Origin: Ascochyta rabiei
Lineage: Eukaryota > Ascomycota > Dothideomycetes > Pleosporales > Didymellaceae
Reading direction: 5' to 3'
DNA: 64,000 bases
Assembly: GCF_004011695.2 (NCBI RefSeq)
Contig: NC_082416.1
Location: 62,001-126,000, forward strand
Part shown: positions 45,515 to 56,090 of the stretch, one piece after another
Position numbering within the stretch: the stretch's first letter is position 1
Layout: the number at the start of each line of letters is the position of its first letter
Notes under the pieces: generated by a model
What the model saw: the letters and a program-made list of their open reading frames with translations, nothing else
Database searches by the model: none
What the model was told of the DNA's origin: nothing
Position numbers and translations under genes: made by a program

Positions 45515-48500
45515 CACCCCCTCAGCTTTAAGGCTCTATTAAAGCTAGACATATTTAGCTCTTATTGTACCTCTAGGTTAGCGAGCTTTTAGTTAAGTAA
45601 TTCTATCTAGGTGTTGGCTGGCATTCTTTGTTCAGTATGTTTCTCTAATCCTAGCTGCCTTAGAAAGGTTAACTACTTACTTGTAGGCAGAGCCTTTATA
45701 AGTCTGTTAGCTAACATCTAAGTAGATAGGACATAAGTTACTGTTATAGTGCCTTTATTTGCCTCTTATTATAGCTAGTAGTGTGCCGGTGCACGCGGTG
45801 ACTGCCTTAGTAAGAACTAGGATGCTTAGCTAGTGTACGTAATCTGGCCGGCAGAAGGGTACAAGAGGCCTGAACAGGAACTGTCAAGGCAGGACACCTA
45901 CGACAACAACTAGAAACACTTACTTATGGAATTCAACTACCGTATCACCCGTCTCTTTAACCCTTAACAATGATGATGATAAGTATCCTTCCTGATGTGC
46001 CTGCTAACGAGATGCTTCGATACTTATACTGAAACAGTAGTTGTAAATGTCTATATGTTGTAGTTTAGTTTGTAGTTTAGAGACTACCTTATTAATTAAT
46101 TAGATAGTCTAGGTATTGTTATATTAAATAGTTATTGTTAATTATAAGAGGTTTATGCTAAGTTCTAACAATAGTTATAAGATAAAGATAGCTTCCTTAG
46201 CTACCTATACTAGGGTAAGTAGCTCTGCTTTAGTTGTTAATGTAGTAACTGTGTCTTGTTTATTAGCTCTTTAGGTAATAAGACCTCTGTATAGTTTAAT
46301 GGTATATCCTTAGAAGCTCTTCCTGTTAAGAGTATTATTAGCAAATAATACATTACTAGCAACTACTAGGTGCTTACTGCCTCTTAAGGTAAGAGATAGG
46401 TCTTGTGTTCCTTATAGGTATAATAGTACTTAATCTGCTACATTATAGTGCTGCTGTCTAGGGTTAGTTAGAAACTATACCAGCCTAGATGTGGCAAAGG
46501 CAATGTTAGCCCTAGTGGTGACTGCAGGAAAGAGGAGAGATCTAATCTTTCTCTAGTATTTGTTAATTTCTAATACTACAGCTTCCCCTTTATTTAGTAG
46601 AAGCTTAATACTTAATATTAGTGTGTTATGTTGTATGTCTGTCTTATTTACTAAAGAGCTAATTTTGTTAATATATAACGCCTATAAGAGGAGGATCCTT
46701 AGGTTGTCTTAGTCTTAGGTTATCTCTACTCCTAGGAACTATTGCAGATTATTTCCTCCTGTAACAGAGTATTTGTTAGTAATATAGCTAAGGGCCTTGT
46801 CTGCCTTATGTTTTCTAGTTAGGTAATAACCTATAATAATATTATCTATTTAGAAGAAGATAGTAACTCTATTCTTAAGTAAGCAATAGGGTTTATAGGG
46901 AATAACTACAAATCTATAGCTTGTTAGAGTAGATGTAAATTCCTTCTGCTAGAGGAGTAGAGAGATTCTTAGTCTATATAGTGCCTTGTGTAGCTGTAGG
47001 ACTGTGCCTAGTTTCTAATGCCTGCGTAGCATCCTTATATAGACCTCTCTGTTAATTAATATATAAATAAAGGCGTTTACAACATTAAACTGCTTAAGTT
47101 CTAGGTTATGTGCTGCTGAAATTGCTATAAGCATTCTAAAGGACCTGCTAGCTAGTGTTGCTGCGTAGGTATCTTTAGAAGTAATGTTTTATTGCTAGTT
47201 ACCTTAGACTACTAGTTGCGCCTTACATTTAAGTAGGTAGTAGCTCTTATTAAGCTTGTATATGTATACCTACATGCAGTTAAGTATCTAGTGTTCTACT
47301 ACCTTAGTCTTTATTAGGGGTACTTTAGACTATAACTTTATGTTCTAATAGCTACTAAGGTATTCTTGTTTAGCTTCTTTAAACTATTTGTAAAGCAGGT
47401 GGTCCTCTAGGTTTAATTATGCTGTAAGCTCTAGTAGGAGTTAGCTTTAATAATGCTTAAGGCCCTTTATTAGTATTTATTTTAACCTAGCCTGGTTAAT
47501 ATTATTGCCCTAGTATGTGCCTATACATCTTCCCTGTATACTAGCTATAAATGCGGCTTTCTATAGGATAGTTTGTGAAGTTCCTTAAGATAGCGCTAGC
47601 GTTAATTCTAACTAATTAGCAGTTAACTAGTGCTACCTGCTAACTCCTGATTAGCTGTTACCTCTTACTGACTAGGATAATAATAACATGTTTATTAACA
47701 GTGCAACTAGTAGTAGAGTTAGAGGAGGAGTTAAATATATATATCTAGCTTTCTGTCTATTATTATATCCTAGTTAATCTTCTATAGTATTTAAGTTTGT
47801 AATAGTATTATCCTTATAGAATAACTAGATTTTAGCCTTATTTTAGGTTAGAGGTAGAATCTCTACGCTTCTTGTCTATATTACTATCTCTTTAAGAGTA
47901 CTGTGCATAAGGTTGTCTATTAGGTCCTAAGTTTAGCAACTAAAGACAGTATTGTTATTAAAGTTCACATCTCTTATGCTAATAACTTTTGCTAAAGTTA
48001 GAATCTATATCTAATATATGTTTAAGGATTAGTATCCTACTAGGTATCCTACCTATACTCTTAGGTCTAGTTACTAGAGTTATAACTTTCCTTAAAGGGT
48101 ATTACTTATAAGAGTAAAGGCTTTATATCTATATACTTTTAGATATACTTAGTTTAGTTTCCTACTTTATATATTTAGGCTAGCTAGTTAAGCTGTATAG
48201 GTAAAGAACACACTATAGGGTGTTTTCTAGTTATTTAATAACCTTAGTGTAAAGTTGTGTAGGTATACTGCTGCCCTTACTATCTCTAGCTATATTTCCT
48301 ATAGTAGGTTTACGTCTAATCTTATAGTGCGTACCTTATCTTTTATTACACCCCCTAAGCGTTTAGCACCTCTGTTCTATGCTTAGGTGTCTGGTGCAGA
48401 AGGCTTAAGTCTAATTAATTTTGCAGCGCACTATTATAATACTTCAAGTTTTATTATAGTAATTTTACTATTACACTTAATTACCTTAGCCTAGATCTTA

Positions 48501-49808
48501 TATTGTTTTAACAGGAATTGTGTACGAGTGTCTAGGAGGTAGATAATTGTCTTTCCTAGTTAATTATCTTTAAAGTAGAAGTCCTAGAGGAAGCTAGATT
48601 ACCTATTAACAACAAGTAATTAGCTCTTTTCTTTAGTAAAGCTTTCTTCTTTATATAAGTAGAAGTTAATTACTATACGTTCTCCTAGCCCTTTATTGCT
48701 TATTTGCAGTGTTTAACTAATTTGCCTCTTAGTCTTAGCCTGTCGGTAAGCATTACATTAGACTCTAGTAATACCCCTAACTCTTACCCCCTAAGATTGT
48801 TAGATAAGGTGTTTAATAGTAGTAGCTTTAGGGTGCCCTATTCGCTTATGCTATAGCAGAGCAGTAGCAGTCTTAGGTATTTAGCTTTGTGTTAATTGTA
48901 TTACAAATGCTGTCTATAGCTGTTTCCTAAGTACCTATTATCTATATTATTTATCTAAGGATGTAATAGCTGTGTTGTCTACTTGTCTAAGCTAAGTTAG
49001 ATCTCCTTTTATGTCCTACTAGATGCCCTGTTAATATAGTTGTTAGAAAGAGACAAGGTTCTAAAGTAGGTCTAGGCACTATACTACGTTATGTAGTTTA
49101 AGAGTAGTTAGTTAGCTTATGTTTAATAGATAGAGATAGACAGTGCTATATCCCTATATCTATACCTAGGAGTTTCCTACCTATAGGTAGTTCTTTAATG
49201 TAGGTAGAGTAAGGTCTTATATCTAGTCCTTGTTATTTATAATATAGATTGTTAATCCTATATTAAGAATAAAGAAGTTTCTAAGAAGGTAGCTTAGCAG
49301 CTCTATATTGTATAATTCTTTAACTAGACTAATATAAATTATTAATATCTTCTGTCCCTATAGTTATCCTAGAGGTGCCTCTAGTGTTTAGGATGTCTTA
49401 ATAGCTAGTGTCTTAGTGCAAGCTTGTTTTGCAGATCTAACCTAATCTTAAAGGTTAGCATTTTGTTCTATCCTAAATTGTACTATCTTAGTAATTCTAT
49501 TGTGTAGGGTAAACTATTCTAGTGCTTTATTTTTATAGATGTAGTAGTAATCTTCTAGTCTATAGCGTTGTCTACAAGCAGGGTATTTTACTCCTCTAGC
49601 TGCTGCTGTATCCCCTCTTAGGGACTGCTTAGATGTAGTTATTTAACTAATATTCTGTTTTTAACAAGGTCTTCCCTAACTCTCCTGTGTAGTAGGAGTA
49701 GATAATACATCTTTAACAATATAAGAGGTGTCCCTGTTAGTGTCTAGGGAAGATTTACTACTAGTAGTAAAAGTTTAGTTGTTCCCTACAGCAAAGGCGT
49801 CCCTTTAC
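45515..49808 (-). pseudogene. Copia-2 pol remnant (integrase, RT, RNase H)
   Basis: Colinear with Copia-1 3715-7745. RNase H end (LTKALP-like) near 45690-45720; RT box (a decayed YVDD) near 46833-46866; integrase GHP-type zinc region near 48815-48860. The stop density is similar to Copia-1. The copies share many but not all mutated sites, so part of the decay is older than their separation or falls at preferred positions. Confidence 0.83.
45782..46036 (+). repeat. Solo LTR of family GT in Copia-2, duplication GTAG
   Basis: 255 bp starting TGTGCCGGTGCACGCGG and ending ATACTGAAACA, flanked by GTAG at 45778-45781 and 46037-46040. Its end (GATGTGCCTGCTAACGAGATGC...) matches the minus-strand end of the LTR at 21507-21725. 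GC-rich and essentially unmutated inside a heavily mutated host. It contains a short TGATGATGA run. Confidence 0.85.
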
Positions 49809-49810
49809 TA

Positions 49811-49875
49811 ACGTACCCCACGGGCGAGCCGCTCAACGGGCGAGCCGCTCACTTTTGCCAAGCCCCCACCAAACT
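49811..49875 (+). repeat. Left terminal inverted repeat of the Fot1-like element
   Basis: Starts ACGTACCCCACGGGCGAG. The two CGGGCGAGCCGCT words, about 17 bp apart, are probable transposase-binding sites (inference from the duplication). Confidence 0.9.
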
Positions 49876-49938
49876 CCACCCTATTATGGCCCAAAACAAC
49901 CTAGTTTAGTGCTGTAAAGTGCAGTATGGCCTGTAATA

Positions 49939-51594
49939 CTATTTAGAAACTACTTCTACCTCTTTCTGACACGTTTGCGCGTTGTGTCCTGTCTGATTGC
50001 ACTGTCCACAGCGTCTTTGGGAGGGCTCACCTCCTTTAGCGCGCACCTGCTTCTTTGCCTTCTTCCTATTACTACGCGCCCCAAACTCCTTCAGAGTTAT
50101 TAATTGTAGGCTATCCTTAACTGTTAGGGTCCCTTCTACCTAAACTTGCTTTCTTTTGTGTAATTTTTGTTGTGTAGCTGCCTTATTAGCAGCTTAAAGC
50201 TAAGTAATCTCCTGTTGCGCTAACACTAGCTTATGCGCAATTATTGCTGCCCCTTTTGCTACCTTCTTAAACGCCTTAACTATAGAGGTAGGCGAACTAT
50301 CTATATACCTCTAAATCCTTGTCTTTATAAGTGTTAATTGTAACCTAAGTTTAAGGGTGTTGCTTAGGGTTTGCGACTGCCAGAGCTTGTTGTTGACAGG
50401 TAGTGGTGGTGATAGAGTGCGCAACTTCACATTAAGGGCTATTATAACCTAGTCTAGGTTAAATAGGACTAATCCAGCACCTTAGAACCCTCCCTAGATG
50501 TTCTTAGAAGTAATTGTAGCATTGTAGGCGCGTATAAAGCATGGCAGGAACTCTGTCTTTGTAATATAGTTAATCTAGTTATATATAAGTATTTTAGCTT
50601 AGCGCCTATACGCCTTCTTTAAAGTAGCAAAACAACCTATATTAAGGGGCTGTATAAGGTGTAATAAGTAAAGAGGCAAATAGAGAGCAATAATTTTGTT
50701 ATCCTTGCAGTATTGCTGGAATTTAAGAGAGTTGTGGCTCTTATAACTATTAATAATAAGTAAATGGTAGGTGCTAATAGTACGCTCCTTTGTATGCCTG
50801 TTAAAGTGCTTTAACTAGTTAAGACCAAGCTTGTTGGTAGTCCAGCTGTTATTAGAGACTCTAATAACCCAGTTATAAGGCAGATCCTCTTCTTTGTACC
50901 AGGCAGAGAGGTAGTAGTAGGCTTTAAAGATAAGGAAGGCCGGAATAGCCTATCCTTTGGCATTGATGCTTACTATAGCCGTAGCCCACTCTCGGTTGCC
51001 TGGCTGGATAGCCTTTGGCCGACCCTGTTGTTCTGAAGCTGTAATAACTGCTCCTGGGGAGATCTGGCCTATTATAAAGCCTGTCTTGTTAAAGTTGTAT
51101 GTGTCTTTATCCTAGATGCTATACTTAGCTTTAATGTTAGCTACCAGGCTAAACTAGCCCTGTAGAACCTCAGAATCCTTACAGAGGGCTCTCTTGTAGT
51201 CGTACTTGCGATTAAACTTGACTTTAAGCTCTAGGTGTTGCTTAACAAACGTACTAGGCCAGTTTACGCTAATAGGGCCTAGATTGCGCTTAGCGCGCAA
51301 AGAATTGGCCATAGTAGCTATATCTAAGAGCTGAGGGGAAAATCCTTACGCATCTAGCTCAAGAACATGCTTAATAATTACCTCCTTCTTATTATTGTCT
51401 AGCTTCTGTAAGTTGGCTATAGAATCTGTGCGTGAAGGTTGTCCTATATGTCGGTTGCTTAGTGTCTTTTAAGGGACCCTGTAGATAGCTGCAGCGCGTT
51501 ACTAAGAGAGATTTGCGTCTTGTTTAAGAGCCTAGAGCGTAAGCTGTATCTGAGCTTCCTTTAACACGTCTAAATGGTGTTGTTAAGAAGACAT
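49939..51594 (-). pseudogene. Fot1/pogo transposase, inactivated
   Basis: From ATG at 51594 the frame can be followed for about 551 codons to TAG at 49941-49939, without an obvious frameshift. That is the length of known Fot1-type transposases. Over a dozen in-frame TAG/TAA stops occur. The N-terminal half has the helix-turn-helix/CENP-B-like region. The DDE core is recognised by NFNKTGFIIGQIS (about 51083-51096), QPGNREWATAIVSINAKG, and HxSHNSLKFQQYCKDN-like sequence near 50720-50755, then LIQPLNIGCFATLKKAY (about 50620-50650). All three positions expected to be catalytic Asp read Asn. The C-terminus has a CCHC knuckle, CGQCNQTGHNARTC (about 49975-50020). TIR-specific binding and TA insertion are inferred from the family. 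Confidence 0.93.
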
Positions 51595-51609
51595 TGGTGT
51601 AGGAGGAGA

Positions 51610-51674
51610 AGTTTGGTGGGGGCTTGGCAAAAGTGAGCGGCTCGCCCGTTAAGCGGCTCGCCCGTGGGGTACGT
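51610..51674 (-). repeat. Right terminal inverted repeat of the Fot1-like element
   Basis: Reverse complement of 49811-49875 except one C-to-T position between the two tandem words. Confidence 0.9.
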
Positions 51675-51676
51675 TA

Positions 51677-52508
51677 TCTCCTCTTAGGGTAGTACTTACT
51701 TATATGCTCTTAGAAGTAATTTATTATTTCTTTATAAGTTATGTTTTGTTCTTATCTGCTATAGTCCTAGAATATTATTACCTAGGTTAGTGCTACTTTT
51801 TTTACTAAATCTAAGAAGTCTTAGATAGTGTCTTGTATATTATATATTTTAGTAATACCCTAAGTCTTAGCGTTAGTTGCAGCATGGTCATACTTAAGGA
51901 GCTAGGTATCCTAGCTCCTAGGTCATCTTATTAGGTTAAGGGCTGCTAGGTATTAGTGGCGTGGTCGTAATTATTCTTCTTTAGCGTTAATACTAACAGT
52001 GTGTTTAAGGCCAATAAGCTAAATTTAAATTAATTTACCTATTTAGCAGCAGTTCTTTATAAGGTAAGATAATACTAGGCTTTAGATAAATATTACTACC
52101 TTGTCTAGGTTAGCTTGTTCCTTGTTGTAGTCTCTATCCGCTATCTTTTAGGATTTAAGGCAGCTTTTCTAATAGTTATTGTCTTCCTTCTATACCTTTA
52201 GGCTGTTAGCTAATAGTTTAGATAGAATTTCTAGAAGCTAAGGGTTTCCTTATTTATTATTGCTAAGGGCTAGCCTCCTCTTGTAGTTAGTAATGTCTAG
52301 GGCGTTAGGTACTTATAGTTTAGTCCTTAGAGGGATAGTCTAATTTAGGTCTATCTTCTCCTATACGTCTAGAGAGGCACAGCAGGTCTACAGTTAATAC
52401 ACCTAAGGTGTGTAGGTTATGTAATCTATTAGAATTATTATTAAATTATGTATTATTAATAGCGACATACTAAAAGGGTATTTTAGTAGTGTTAGTAAGA
52501 CTCTTAAT
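51677..52508 (-). pseudogene. Copia-2 5' part (gag region)
   Basis: Colinear with Copia-1 15052-15885. No named motif survives. It ends at the 5' LTR beside the primer-binding-like sequence ATTAAGAGTCTTACT (minus strand). Confidence 0.65.
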
Positions 52509-52658
52509 TGTTAGATAATATGCTTTATGTGTAAAGATAATAATAAAGGTAATTAATAATTATCTGTCTTTATGGCTAATTTTATGTGTGTGTGCCGCTA
52601 GCCCCTGAGTTAGCCGAGGTTAACCCTAACTTGGTTCGGCAAGGTCGGTTATCTGACA
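52509..52658 (-). repeat. Copia-2 5' LTR
   Basis: 150 bp, TGTTAGATAATATGC to GTTATCTGACA. Duplication ATAAG follows. Confidence 0.92.
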
Positions 52659-52663
52659 ATAAG

Positions 52664-55600
52664 ACTAATAAGCAATTTTACAAGTTATTAGTTAAAAAAG
52701 ATGTTAAGGAATTAGGATCTAAAGGATTGAAAAATAATAGTAAGATAGATCTAGACTAGATGTAGAGCTAATGTTTTAGCTTAAAATAACAGCTAATTAA
52801 CACATACATGGCCTCTTTTGCAAGATCTACTAATTTCTGTTTTGTTTATTATTTTGTATCTCTACCTAGTCAGAAACTCGCTTAAGATATCTAAGATAAC
52901 CCTAAGAAAATAGTGAAACAACTAGTTCCTAGCACTAAATATAACAATCTTGCTGTTAGGGCTTAGGCTTGCCCTAGACAGTTTGTTAAAAAGTCTTTCT
53001 ATTATCTTATTGCCTTAGGATTAAATATCTATATTTGTTACGTCTATATATAACATATATGTTATTACTACTAATAGACATACCTTCTACTGTACCTAAG
53101 CTTCTTCTATCTCTTACTTTCTCTGCTACACAACTTGTTAAAGGGGCGTTTCTAAAACAATTATATCTTATTAAACGGCCAGTATCCCTAGACTCTAATG
53201 CTAGTAATAGTAAGGCAACTATTATAGCATAGGATTAGTAGTAGACAACTATATTATAAGGAAGTAATTCATTAGGATGCACTAACTTGCTTAGGCTAGA
53301 TCTAGAGTAGATATAGCAAAGCCTCTTAGGTATAAGATAGCTATGTATACGTATACTGTTATAACTATAGGTTAGTTCTTTAGCACCTAGTTATAAAAGG
53401 CTGTAGGACTAAGTATCTTGTCTAACACCTTAGTTTATAAGCCTGCAGACAAATTAAGAATCCTGCTTATACTTTATTAAACCTCCTATTATATCTATAT
53501 ACTGCCTGCCAGCAAAACAAAAACTAGTTTTCTTCTAATCCTACATACTCCACTTTAGCCTTTAAAACAGAGCTTATGCAATTAGGTGTTAATAACAACC
53601 TCTTATTTTAAACAATTAAACAGCTGTTATTCTAACATTTTATCTACTTCCTAAGGCTAGAAGCTGTAATAACGACCTGTTATAATTTTGGCCAGATATT
53701 CTAGAGCTAATTTAAGGCTGCTCAACATAATCTTCTCTAGGATCTTAGTTCTAGTACTAAATTGTCTATTGCATTAGATATCTAGACTACAAGTAATTAC
53801 CTTAGCTTGCTAGCTATTAAAGGTCACTATATAAACAAGAGCTAGAAATTATAAGAAGTCCTTTTAGACTTTATTCCTATACGCAGAAAACATACAGGAT
53901 CCTCTATAGCACAGCAAGTTCTTTAACCTCTTTAGGAAACTAAAACTACAAAATACCTGCTTGCTATTACTTGCAATAATGCTAGTAATAACAGTGCATT
54001 ATTACAGACCTTAGAGAGGTTACTACAGCAGAACAACATTACTTAGGATAGTAGAGAGAATACTGTTCCTTGTCTTATATATATAATTAACCTTATTATA
54101 CAAGACATTATTTACTATCTCTAACTTAAGGTATTACTAGAACTAGAGTATGCACAAAGACTGCAGTAACGCTATATTAGGGGTATTAAAAAAACATGTC
54201 TGTTCTAAACTCTCTCTAGAAGGTAGAAATTATTTATTATACTTTTTTATTACATACTAAGAATAACACAGATCTAAGCTATCTATATTGTAATAGATCT
54301 ATTACTACAATAATTTAAGAGGTTTCTTACACTACAGAGTAATATTGTAGCAAATAATCAACTATTAGTTATATAAGATGTTAGGACTAGGTAAAACTCT
54401 ACCTACAATATGTGTAAGCGCGCATTAAAGCTTTAGGTCTACATTAATAAATAGTTAGAGCACAAAATTGCACTAAAGGCACTAAGCTGTAGAGAAGGTG
54501 CTTCTACATATAACAAGGTAGAAGAAGCTAATTTTAAAGATCTTAAGAAACCTTAACTAGCAGTAACTAGGTAGCAGCACCTGCGGGCTGTTACAATAAT
54601 ACTAAAGCAATTTAAGAAAGTATCTAGTGCCCTTAGTAAGACTTATAAGCCCCTTATCTAGCACATCTAGCTAATATACAACTAGCTATTTAATTTCTTA
54701 GATTAGATAACTAAAGAGCTTAGTAACAACCTAGGTTACACTAATAACTTAGAATAGCTAGAAGTTGTAAAAGCAGCTGCGTAAAAGGGTTGTGTTAAGC
54801 TGTCTAAGTACTTATCAAAAACAGAGGATAGTTGCGGGTTCTTGTTTAACTGTGTAATAATTTTAGATCTAAGCTAGAAGCTTACTGTGTATAAGGTAAT
54901 ATTATTATAGCAGTTTATTACATACTATTACTAACTACGTTATAAGGATAATATCTAGGAAGTTTAAGATAAGCATATGTACTAAGAGCAATTCTTACAA
55001 TACCTAGATTGTTATAATAATAATAATTTAGGTTACTCTATGCAAGTACTTTATAACCCTGTTTAATAGTTAGTAGAAGATAATTAGTTCTAAAAACCCG
55101 CAATATTAGTCTAACAACATAATAGGAGCTTCTTATCCTACATTTAGAGTTTAATCCTGTCTAATAATAACAAGGAGGTAGCTTACACCTACTAAGAAGG
55201 AGAGGCCTATCTTAGTACCCCTTACATAAAACAGGGAGATAGATTTAATCTACTAGACTAGTAGAAGGTTAATGCTGTAACTTATCTATAACTTACTTAT
55301 GTAGCAAAAGATATACCTACAGTACTAATAACAGAAATTAGAGTTAAATAGGTGTTTAATACAGATAGGGGGGTAATTAGGGACTAACAGTACAGGTTAT
55401 CTGCTACTACAATACGCTAGATTATAATTCTAAAGGATTCTCTTGCTTTAGCACAGATACAAGAGGGGGAGGAGGCAGCTTTAGATAAGCTAGATAATCT
55501 CTTTAAGCTACTAGCTTGTCCTAGTCTAGAAACAGAGGTTATAGAAGAAGAGTAACACAGTAGTAGTACTAAAGAAACTAGTCTATTAACTCTATCTTAG

Positions 55601-55790
55601 TAAGAACAGAGGCTGTAAAAGAGAGCAAGGCTACTACAGTATTATGATACATAGTTCTGTTATAAATAGCTATTATAAATAGAGAAAATCTAAGAATTCT
55701 ATCTTCTATTTAAATTTTTTAAAATTAAGTTCTATATGTATACAGCATTTCTAAGTAGTATACTATTAAGTATGTTATCTGTAGTATTAT
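52664..55790 (+). pseudogene. hAT transposase remnant, core and dimerisation domain
   Basis: Plus strand, followed in one main frame with many TAG stops. Recognisable blocks: AIKGHYINKSWKLxEVLLDF (about 53815-53870); LLAITCNNASNN (about 53958-53995); VPCLIYIINLI then IQDIIYYL (about 54062-54123); VRTR-stop-NSTYNMCKRALKL (about 54380-54430), where the family has a conserved Trp now TAG; YNQLFNFLD (about 54675-54705); and VFNTDRGVIRDQQYRLSA near the C-terminus (about 55350-55410). These are hallmarks of fungal hAT transposases, which excise and reinsert with 8-bp duplications. The catalytic Asp in the SerThrAsp-type block reads Asn. Confidence 0.85.
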
Positions 55791-55804
55791 AGGAGATTAG
55801 GTAA

Positions 55805-56085
55805 CTTTAACCTACTCTATCCTACCCCTACCTTACCCCTACCTAACCCCTACCTAACCCTACCCTACCTAACCCCTACCCCTACCCCTAGTCCGTGCAG
55901 ACTGTACCCTACCCCTACCCTACGCTAGAGGTACCCCTACCCTACTCCTACCTAACATCTGTGCAGACCCTACCCTACCCCTACCCTATGTAGACCCTAC
56001 CCCTACCCTACCCCTACCTAACGTCCGTGCGGACCGTACCTAACCCCTACCTAACCCTGGGGTACCCCCTACCCTTTTGCCAGCC
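55805..56085. repeat. Right minisatellite array of the hAT element
   Basis: CCCTACCCCTACC-type units interspersed with CCGTGCAGAC, CTGTGCAGACC, CTATGTAGACC and CCGTGCGGACC. It is the inverted counterpart of 42190-42405, where the spacer reads GGGTCCACATA. It ends with GGGGTACC and CCCTTTTGCCA. Confidence 0.88.
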
Positions 56086-56090
56086 TATTG

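Larger units (their letters stand above)
49811..51674 (-). mobile_element. Fot1/pogo-type DNA transposon, full length (1864 bp)
   Basis: Flanked by TA at 49809-49810 and 51675-51676. Terminal inverted repeats of 65 bp (49811-49875 and 51610-51674) with a single mismatch. Inside each, the word CGGGCGAGCCGCT occurs twice in tandem. Length and TA duplication fit the Fot1/Pot group of Tc1/mariner. One transposase frame on the minus strand. It is less mutated than its Copia host. Confidence 0.95.
45361..52658 (-). mobile_element. Copia-2 (Ty1/Copia) with nested Fot1-like transposon and solo LTR
   Basis: LTRs at 45361-45514 and 52509-52658, duplication ATAAG at 45356-45360 and 52659-52663. Without its insertions it is about 5.2 kb and colinear with Copia-1, same orientation. 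Heavily mutated. The Fot1-like transposon lies at 49811-51674 and a solo LTR at 45782-46036. Confidence 0.93.
42183..56090 (+). mobile_element. hAT-type DNA transposon with minisatellite ends, split by Copia-2
   Basis: The left end begins TGGCAAAGGTGATGTACC. The right end in reverse complement begins TGGCAAAAGGGTAGG, which suggests short terminal inverted repeats. Just inside both ends lie GGGTAGGGG-type arrays in opposite orientation. A hAT transposase remnant lies on the plus strand. About 6.6 kb without Copia-2. I did not find a clear 8-bp target duplication, so the exact borders are tentative. Confidence 0.7.

Noticed and set aside
42183..56090. Whether Gypsy-2 (left) and Gypsy-4 (right) are one host split by hAT
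   Set aside because: They lie on opposite strands and break in different domains (integrase core against the end of RNase H), so they cannot be rejoined as one element.
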